A stretch of DNA of 64,000 bases from Seminavis robusta (taxonomy: Eukaryota; Bacillariophyta; Bacillariophyceae; Naviculales; Naviculaceae): positions 1 to 64,000 of the forward strand of contig CAICTM010000291.1 in NCBI GenBank assembly GCA_903772945.1, in the 5' to 3' direction. Under the pieces are notes generated by a model. It was not told the origin of the DNA, ran no database searches, and saw nothing but the letters and a program-made list of their open reading frames with translations. This document shows, in pieces, positions 57,201 through 64,000 of this stretch; the stretch's first letter is position 1, and each line of letters starts with the position of its first letter. Position numbers and translations under genes: made by a program.

Positions 57201-59237
57201 ATGGTGGAGATCACAGAGGTTGTGGAAGCCACCACCAGCAATAATGGCACAACAGAGACTACCGGATTGAAGAAGGACGCAGGGGAAAGGGAAAAGGCGG
57301 AAGCTCAAGGCGCTGACAAGAGCAAACCAGAAGAAAAGCAACGACATGTGCAAGAGTTGACCACACTTCAGCTGGAAGGATTGAAACAAGTCTGCACTGC
57401 TTGTGGGTTGGGGCCTCGTAGTGCCTTGTCCCCTACAGATCCCACCACCACCAAGTCTACTGCTGTATGCAGTGCTGATGGATTGATTCCCCTGAAACGA
57501 TGTTCTGTCTGTCACCAAGCTTGGTATCACGATCGTGCCTGTCAACAAAAGGATTTTCCAAAACACAAGAAGGTATGCAAGCGACTCCTCAAACAGCAAC
57601 AACAGCAAATTGACAAGAATACCAACAAGGTTGTCTGCTGTCGTGTCCAAGAATCCAACGATAGCAGAGGAAGATACGTGGTCGGCACCCAAACGTTGAT
57701 TTTTGGCACTGTCATTGGACCTCACAACGCCACTTGTGGAAAGCCGTTGCCCGTATGGAATGGGGATGATACTGTCAGTATTAGTGATGAACAAATCAAG
57801 CCGCACAACAAGAATACAAGAAAAATTGACAATCAGCATTGGCAGCCCATTGTGGCTCCCGTGTTACTGGAAAATCATCGTCGGTATCGATGTGTCGTCT
57901 GTTTTGGACTCATGTTGGAGAACAACAGCAATACTCCCTCTGTTTCTACTACTACGGTCGGCAATCGAAAAATACTGGAGCAATATTACCCCACCCGACT
58001 TTGTTCCGATGCTTGTCGTCGCAAGGCGGCGGCGTTTCTACCCAGTGAACAACAGGCAATCTCTACCATTTACAATCAAAAAAGCAACAATAATCCACCC
58101 ATGATTCTCCCCACGGCCGTATTGCTCTATCGCCTGGTGTTGGCCACGGAACGAACGGGACAAATCAAACAAGTACTCTTGGAACAATTGCAATCCGAAC
58201 GGGCCGACCCGCATCACATTATTAGCGACGAGGAAAAGGCTCACGAACAGGCCGTCTGCGCCACGACCTGGGCCATGATGAAAGCCATTACTACGTTGCC
58301 ACTGTGGCATCTCGATGATCTGGCAGCGTTGTTGCAGCAAGTCAAATTGAATGCGTTTAGTGTCTGTACGGGGGAAGCAGTGGCCTTGGGGGTTGGACTG
58401 TACACCACCACAACAACAACTTTGGAACCAGCACCGAATCTGTTCAATCACAGTTGTCGTCCCAATCTACTGCAGACATTTGACTATGGCGTTGCGGGAC
58501 AGTATCCGTCCTTGCGATTGACTGTGTGTGTGCCGCAAATACACGCCCAAGAAGAATTGACAGTGAGCTATATTGATCCCACGTTGCCACGGCACCTTCG
58601 GCAAACTCGATTGCGGCAAGACTACGGATTCCACTGTCATTGTCCCACGTGTCGAGACCTGGGGCGCGATGAATTGCAAATCAAATGTGCCCGAAAAAAA
58701 TCCTGTTCCGGAACGATTCGATTTCCGGATGGCAATGCATGTTGTGATCAGTGCCAGACCAAGCCAGCTAACGACAACCTCCGAGACGACCTCTTGTCCA
58801 AATTCGAAACGATCGAGTCACATGACATGGCTGCGTTGGAAACGGCATACCAATCCACGAAACAGCAATGCAAACCATCTTCCTGGATTGTACAGGAATG
58901 GGGAGAACGCCTGTTGCAAGCCCTACTCGATGGTTTGGGGGATGCATCTTCCAGCGATGATGCCCAACTACAGTACGCCATTGCGGCACAAGCCTTTCAA
59001 CTGACCGAGGAATTGTTACTCTCATCACATCATCAAGGAGAAGACAAGCAGCAAGATTGTTTGCTGCTGCGACGAACCTTGTTACGGTACAAATCCATCA
59101 AGTTGCGACTCTTTTTGAACGTGCGTCCCACCGAGGCAATGCAGGAATTGGAGCGAGACATTCTGTCGACCTGTGCTACGTTCTTTCCTAGTCATCATGA
59201 AATCATGCAAGAGATTGTGCGGGATTGCTGCTTGTAG
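57201..59237 (+). CDS. SMYD-type SET/MYND protein methyltransferase-like
   Basis: One exon, 678 residues. A split MYND zinc finger occupies about 65-130: CTACG, then CSVCHQAWYHDRACQQKDF and HKKVC. The SET core shows NAFSVCTGE, ALGVGLYTTT, the cofactor-binding NLFNHSCRPN (about 412-425) and the substrate-side LTVSYIDPTLP, followed by the post-SET Cys cluster FHCHCPTC. A helical C-terminal region resembles the TPR-like tail of SMYD proteins. The family methylates Lys on histones or other proteins. A 60-residue spacer splits the MYND Cys pairs, and a second Cys pair (RCVVC...LCSDAC, about 230-280) lies before the SET core; both are typical of diverged protist SMYDs. Start 57201 lies ~300 bp from the divergent DUF1415 start. 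Confidence 0.9.
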   Translation: MVEITEVVEATTSNNGTTETTGLKKDAGEREKAEAQGADKSKPEEKQRHVQELTTLQLEGLKQVCTACGLGPRSALSPTDPTTTKSTAVCSADGLIPLKRCSVCHQAWYHDRACQQKDFPKHKKVCKRLLKQQQQQIDKNTNKVVCCRVQESNDSRGRYVVGTQTLIFGTVIGPHNATCGKPLPVWNGDDTVSISDEQIKPHNKNTRKIDNQHWQPIVAPVLLENHRRYRCVVCFGLMLENNSNTPSVSTTTVGNRKILEQYYPTRLCSDACRRKAAAFLPSEQQAISTIYNQKSNNNPPMILPTAVLLYRLVLATERTGQIKQVLLEQLQSERADPHHIISDEEKAHEQAVCATTWAMMKAITTLPLWHLDDLAALLQQVKLNAFSVCTGEAVALGVGLYTTTTTTLEPAPNLFNHSCRPNLLQTFDYGVAGQYPSLRLTVCVPQIHAQEELTVSYIDPTLPRHLRQTRLRQDYGFHCHCPTCRDLGRDELQIKCARKKSCSGTIRFPDGNACCDQCQTKPANDNLRDDLLSKFETIESHDMAALETAYQSTKQQCKPSSWIVQEWGERLLQALLDGLGDASSSDDAQLQYAIAAQAFQLTEELLLSSHHQGEDKQQDCLLLRRTLLRYKSIKLRLFLNVRPTEAMQELERDILSTCATFFPSHHEIMQEIVRDCCL

Positions 59238-59338
59238 TGTACGCTAACAGTGTAATCGATGAGAGGAACGCAGACGCCATGCAAAATATCAAACAACATG
59301 TTGAAATTTAGAATACAAGTAGCTTCATCCCGCTGCCT

Positions 59339-60678
59339 TCAATCTTCTTGCTTTCCGCGCTCTGATCTTTCGCGGAACACTGACAGCTGACGCCGGGGGA
59401 AGTGACTGAGGAAGAAATCTGGCATAGGGTCTTCCTCTGCCACTGTGATGTGTTCCACATAGCTCCACTTGTGCTCTCTTGTCAGCGGACGAATGTAGTG
59501 CTCCATCAAATCATAAAGAGTAACGTTTTCGGGCGACAAACGCTTGCTGTCGAGTTCTGGGTTTGTGCTTTTCCAGCCTTCCGGTACGCATTTTCTAATC
59601 ACCATCGCTGCAAGATCTCTCAATTGGATCAGAGTAATGCCCCGATGCTCAGCCTTGGGAATGTCACGTCCTCTATATGCTGTGTGGTACCAGTATTGCT
59701 TTGGTATCAAGTACAAGAAAGAGCCGTCCTGGATACCCAGCTCGACAAGCATCGTCTCCCCAGGCTGATCTGTCGTTTCCTCAATACCAGTTACACCATC
59801 AGCAGCCACAAACTCAAAATCTTCCAGTGTCAGCTCATTGTGAAAGGATTTCTTGAGAATACTCCTCAGCATATTTATTGTGTCAGTGGGCTCGACACGT
59901 AGAGAAACAGATTGCCGCCGCAGTGAACGCACGTGGATAATCCAGGAGACGACCCATACGTGCAAAATGCTTCCATTGCTGATCCCAGGCAAAAACCGAT
60001 GCAGTGAAAGCCCCTGACCAACTCCTGTCCTTTCCAGAAAAAGCGCAACTTAGCTTCATCTTCCTGCAGCCTCTCCGATATCAGCTCCCAGGCCCACTCC
60101 AGTGTCGTTCCATCATACTGGTATGGTCCGTCTTCAAACACATAAAAAGAGTCGCATGGGGTTTGGTGCTTCCCATGGCGAGACACAAGTCTGGCCACTT
60201 TTGGTGATGCGTGATTTAGACAAAAGCACGCTTTTTGATGCAATGATTTGATCACTTCAATTTGCACTTTTGTCCCGATGTCAAGGTGGTATTTCTCACC
60301 ATCAACGAATGCACCATCTCGTGTTTCATTTTGGCCATACCGGTAGCGAATTCGCATTGCTTTACCAGGAATGATATCAGGAACAACAACACCCTTGGCT
60401 TGAAGCAAACTTTGAATTTCTTGTTTTAGCCGAAGAAAGGACATTTCTGTTTTGCTGCGAAGGTCGCTTGGTAGATGAACTTTGATAGGAAAGTGCGCGT
60501 CGAGTCCGTATTCTGGTGGTGCAGATCCTAATGCAACTTCTACGGGCTTTTCTGGGGGACAGCATATTGCACGGCCACAAACGGGGATAACCCATACGGG
60601 GCAAGTCACAGATACAAGAATACAGGCGATACAGACGACGCAGAAGCCTTCGCTTTTATCGGTATCGTCTTCACTCAT
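59339..60678 (-). CDS. Ubiquitin-like-repeat protein with an apparent frameshift
   Basis: Two overlapping minus-strand frames (60678-59875 and 59992-59339) make sense as one gene. The first gives an N-terminal Cys-rich hydrophobic segment (VVCIACILVSVTCPVWV), a first ubiquitin-like unit (FPIKVHLPSDL...VQIEVI) and most of a second (FYVFEDGPYQYDGTT...LRFFWKGQELVRG). The end of the second unit, SLHRFLPGISNGSILHVW, continues in the other frame, followed by a third unit (IIHVRSLRRQSVSLRVEP...DGSFLYLIP) and a C-terminal helical region. The frame changes at AGGGGC (about 60017); one more G would keep it open. This can be a true one-base deletion or an assembly error; no intron fits. Total length would be ~445 residues. 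The function is unknown; ubiquitin-like folds suggest protein-protein contacts. Confidence 0.6.
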
Positions 60679-61447
60679 ACTGTCCGAATCTGCAAGCGAC
60701 CATGGGCGACGGAGAGGGGAACCGGTACCAGCGCTTAGCTCTACCGGTACCGGTGGGTGAACAAACTCCGTCTTTGATCTTCCAAATCAACATCAGTGGA
60801 CTGCAAGCAGAACCACCCCACTAACACCAATGCCATCACACCACCAACACTGCGCTTCTATTCTCTCTTTGCCTTCTTCTGTTTATCTCCAAATGCCTCA
60901 AGGTCCCGTCCTTGATGACAATGACAAAGTCATAACCAACGGTAGAGTACCAAATGGATCGAGAAAGAGTTCAGTTCTGATGTTTGGGATCTTTATTAGG
61001 GTTCAGGTAATCACTGAACATTCTCCACGTTCCGAGGCAAATGATTTCCACGCTTGTGACAGTGACTCATGAGTCACGAGTCTCTGCTCCACGGAAAGTA
61101 AGGAGCAGGCGTCAAACTGTTCCGCGTGGAAAATCTTTTGAGCACAACGCATTTCGGAAGAAAAACGAACGTCAGCGAAAGAGCTCAACCACCAAGATTC
61201 GGGGGGTTGTTCGCCATGGCGAACAACGCATCTGCTTTCGATTGTTGCCATTGGATTGAGTGCGTTGTAGAACACAATTGCAGTCGTATTCGAAGATAAT
61301 CGTCGCATTTCACAGCTGTGTAGAAGCCATCTGCAACCCATCAAGTTTCTTCGCGTCTTTTGGCATTTGAATAAAAGATCTGCCGATCCAGACCACCAAT
61401 CATAAAATCAACCCAACAGTTTTTTATCTGCTAATATATATCCTACA
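60679..61447. other. Divergent intergenic region before CP12
   Basis: This lies between the UBL-repeat gene start (-) and the CP12 start (+). No gene. It holds ACCGGTACC words at 60719-60752 and the 16-bp palindrome at 61062. Confidence 0.4.
61062..61077. promoter_or_regulatory. 16-bp perfect palindrome GTGACTCATGAGTCAC upstream of CP12
   Basis: It contains two overlapping bZIP half-site pairs (TGACTCA and TGAGTCA) and lies about 370 bp before CP12 and 385 bp before the divergent gene. A candidate bZIP-type site; no proof of use. Confidence 0.35.
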
Positions 61448-62293
61448 ATGAAGCTATCTCTGTCCCTCGCCTTCTTGGCTGCCACTGCCGTCCATGGATT
61501 TGCCCCTTCCACCGTGGGTTTCCGCGCCACAACCAGCCTGAAATCCGTTGATCGTCCCGATGCCTCTGCGGCCATTGAAGCCGCTATGGCAGCCACCAAG
61601 GAGTTTGGAGCTACCTCCACTGAAGCCCGCATGGCATGGGAGACTGTCGAAGAAATGGATGCCGCTGACACCAGGTGGGTACCACAAGATAAAAGACACT
61701 TGCTGTCTGTCTGCCAGTGAAATTTCTCACCAATCCTTTTCTTCTCATATTTTCTTATTTGACAATGACCCATCACCCCTTTTCCTCCTGACTGAACTCA
61801 ATCCACCAACAAATCACTCAAAAATATTATTGATATAATCCACAGTGCTGCCACCGGTGGTTCCTTGGATGAATGCGAGACAGAAGGAGATGCCAGCGAC
61901 GCCTGCAAGGAATACGGAGAAAAGTTGGATGCACTTGCCGATTTGATGAAGACACAAGGCAAATTTGTCGAACAAATGAAGGGATTGACCGATGAACTGC
62001 AGAAGATCAAGGTATCTTCAGCACCCGCCCCCAAGGCACAGGATTCTCCCGAGCTCCGGGCTGCCGTCAAGGCTGCCAAGGCCGCCAGTGAAGAATTTGG
62101 AGCTTCCTCTCCCGAAGCCGCTGTTGCCTGGGATACCGTGGAAGAAATTGCTGCCGCTGGTAACTCCAACGCTTTGGGTGGAAGTTTGACCGACGAATGC
62201 CTGGTAGAAGCCATGGAGGCTTGTGAGGCATTGGATGAATTGAACCGAGTCCTGAGCCTCAACGCCGGTGATGGATCCCGATACAGCGGTTAA
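61448..62293 (+). CDS. Plastid CP12-type protein with two CP12 units
   Basis: Exons 61448-61674 and 61846-62293, with a 171-nt GT-AG intron in phase, give 224 residues. Residues 1-17 are a signal peptide (SLSLAFLAATAVHG) followed by FAPS, a good ASAFAP-type plastid signal. Two collinear units follow: unit 1 with AATKEFGATSTEARMAWETVEEMDA then SLDECETEGDASDAC; unit 2 with KAASEEFGASSPEAAVAWDTVEEIAA then SLTDECLVEAMEACEALDEL. The AWD/AWE-VEE core is the CP12 hallmark, and the Cys pairs are candidates for redox disulfides. CP12 holds GAPDH and phosphoribulokinase inactive in the dark in plants; in diatoms the partners differ. A coiled linker with DALADLMKTQGKFVEQMK joins the units. The intron falls between the first core and its Cys pair. 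Confidence 0.88.
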
Positions 62294-64000
62294 ATCATTG
62301 TCTTAGAATTGCAGAGCTTTGGAGAGCAATGAGACAAAACTGTAACAAACATTTTTTGGAATTGCTTGCTTCCCTATTTGCACATTATAGCGCTTGAAAT
62401 CACTCCTGGACTTGTCGTCGTTCAACTCCTGGACTTGTCGTTCACTCCTGGACCTGTTCGTTGTTCATTTTATAGTTCACCTGGACCCACGCCCAGAACA
62501 AAACCCTGCCGTGCATGTCAGTCTCCTTGAGCAACCAAGCACATGCCGTATGGACCAACCAGAACCTGCAACTGGCTGGCCAACTCAAGCAACACCGTTG
62601 TTTCAAGTTCTGGTCCTACACCAATCTTGACCCACCATCAGATCCCTCTCCTGGCTGGACCTACGCACACCTGGTCCAAGTCCTCAGACGAACGTCGAGG
62701 ACCAAGCCTGCTGCTTTGTCTACTAGCCATCAGAAGGTTGGAGCCAACCGGCACTTGCGCAGCCAGTTTCCCTTTGGTGCGAACAATAATGAACGCAGAG
62801 CCTCTCAAAAGTTTGAAAGTCGCGAGGCAAATCGAGGCCGCCACTCGATGCGGCTCTGAGATGATCACACCAGACTTGAAGCCCCAAACATGCCAATGAA
62901 ATGCAATTAGCTATTTAGGTTTCATGTTGAGTAGCTTACTTGTAATGCTGCTGATGCGTGCCGTGTCATTCCTGTGCATGCTAGTAGCTAGTAGCTGGGG
63001 GCATGGCAAAGCCAACCAATGACGGCATCATAATAAACATCAATCTTTGGCTCCTTGCTTTGGTCCTTGCCTCCATGCACAATGGCAGGAAAATGGTTCT
63101 TTAAAAGCCAGCAGGGCCGTACAACATGCACCGGAGAGGTGTTTGGGCGTAAAAGGAAGAGATCTCAGATTGATGGCCGAGGCTGGCAAGAAGCAAGTAC
63201 AGTGTATCATGATCGTAGCCACTCCCTTCGCTCCAGCCTGATTATGTCTCATGGTCCAAACGGTAGCGCTTGACTGACGTAGATTTTCGACACTATATGA
63301 GCGCCACCGTTGAAGCATAAGTTACATACCATACCGTGCAGAGCAAGCGCGGTGCGAAGTCCTGTAGAAAGCTGCCCTTGGGATCCTGCGATACGCTCCG
63401 TACAATGTGGAAGAAAGCTACCGTATCCACAAGGTATGAGCTGGTGCCGCCACTGCGGGCCTCCACGCACGGCCAAGGCCGCAGTTCTGACACAGGTCTT
63501 TGCGCTGCTCGACCAGCCACTATCAAGTCAAGAATCAAACTGTGAATCTTCAGAAGGCAAAAAACTTTAAAGATTGCTTCCTTGAGGGATGCGCCACTTT
63601 AGTTGCTTGGAGGAGTACTAGCTATTCCGTAGCAATCGTTTGATCACAGCCGGTTAGCTAGCTAGCTAGAGGAGGCAGGCAGGGTTCGTCAATCTCATGG
63701 TCCACGTTCCCACCTGTGCCCTCTAGCTTAGCTAGTAGCTAGTACTGGTACACTCCGGTCCCACCTTTGGTGAGCGCTACCTCTCCAACAGCAACCAGCA
63801 ACCAGCCATTGTGGTGAGCAAAAGCGACTGAGTTTCCACAGTACCGGTGGCTTTCAGAATGGAAACCTTATTTATAGGGATTAGCCCCTCCATCTTTTTC
63901 TTCAAGGAAAGCCGCGCTGAAGAAGGCCTTCAGAACACCCAGTGTCCGTGGTGGGGGCAATTACTGGATCGCTGGGTCGCTGGATTTGAGGTGTCCGCAA
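62294..64000. other. Intergenic, no gene seen
   Basis: About 1.7 kb. Near 62395-62480 the words CTCCTGGACTTGTCGTT repeat three times imperfectly. The remaining open frames (for example 62543-62899 and 63310-63570) are unrecognisable. CTAG runs lie at 63655-63670. Confidence 0.4.

Noticed and set aside
57027-57839. 270-codon open frame on the minus strand opposite the SMYD gene
   Set aside because: Overlaps a clearly coding MYND region on the other strand; composition is that of an antisense frame.
1-64000. tRNA and rRNA genes
   Set aside because: I scanned by eye for T-loop-like GGTTCRA words in cloverleaf context and found none convincing; a covariance-model scan would be decisive.

Overview
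This window looks like nuclear DNA of a diatom, most likely a pennate species. The evidence is: two DUF6824 genes (a stramenopile-type family carrying an LCGR...NH.GNRRFR block); preproteins with a signal peptide ending just before Phe (GFAP, GFVP), which is the diatom plastid-import signature; short GT-AG introns of 75-236 nt; Crypton-type tyrosine-recombinase transposons; and retroelement gag sequence of the diatom copia (CoDi) kind. Species is not assignable from the sequence alone.

Layout. Positions 1-3.1 kb hold degraded repeats: a truncated LTR joined to a copia-like gag fragment. Positions 3.5-22.8 kb are a gene strip: a GcvH-like protein without the lipoyl lysine (+), a DUF547 protein (-), a plastid-type EamA transporter (-), an unknown two-exon basic protein (+), an eIF4G-like factor with MIF4G and MA3 domains (-), and a five-exon multi-pass membrane protein (+). 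Positions 23.3-36.4 kb are a transposon island: a Crypton with tyrosine recombinase and a GCR1_C-like tail, then a pogo-like DDE transposase gene split by a Ty3/gypsy element lying antisense, whose own 3' LTR is split by a 278-bp MITE. Two further short inverted-repeat elements follow. Positions 38.8-44.2 kb hold two DUF6824 paralogues. Positions 44.2-49.2 kb hold simple repeats, an inverted-repeat element with an internal tandem array, and a second, decayed Crypton. Positions 50-62.3 kb form a dense gene strip: FEN1, NF-YC with a very long Pro/Ala arm, a HhH-GPD DNA glycosylase, DUF1415, a SMYD-type SET/MYND protein, a ubiquitin-like-repeat protein with an apparent frameshift, and a plastid CP12 with two CP12 units. 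Positions 62.3-64 kb show no gene.

How the genes relate. There is no operon-like organisation; the genes are unrelated housekeeping loci with separate promoters, two pairs being head to head (NF-YC / glycosylase, DUF1415 / SMYD). Functional themes are plastid biology (CP12, EamA transporter, possibly DUF1415), translation (eIF4G), DNA repair (FEN1, HhH-GPD) and transcription or chromatin (NF-YC, SMYD, DUF6824). All splice junctions given were placed by eye and checked only for GT-AG ends and reading-frame phase. Domain calls come from recognising motifs, not from a database search.
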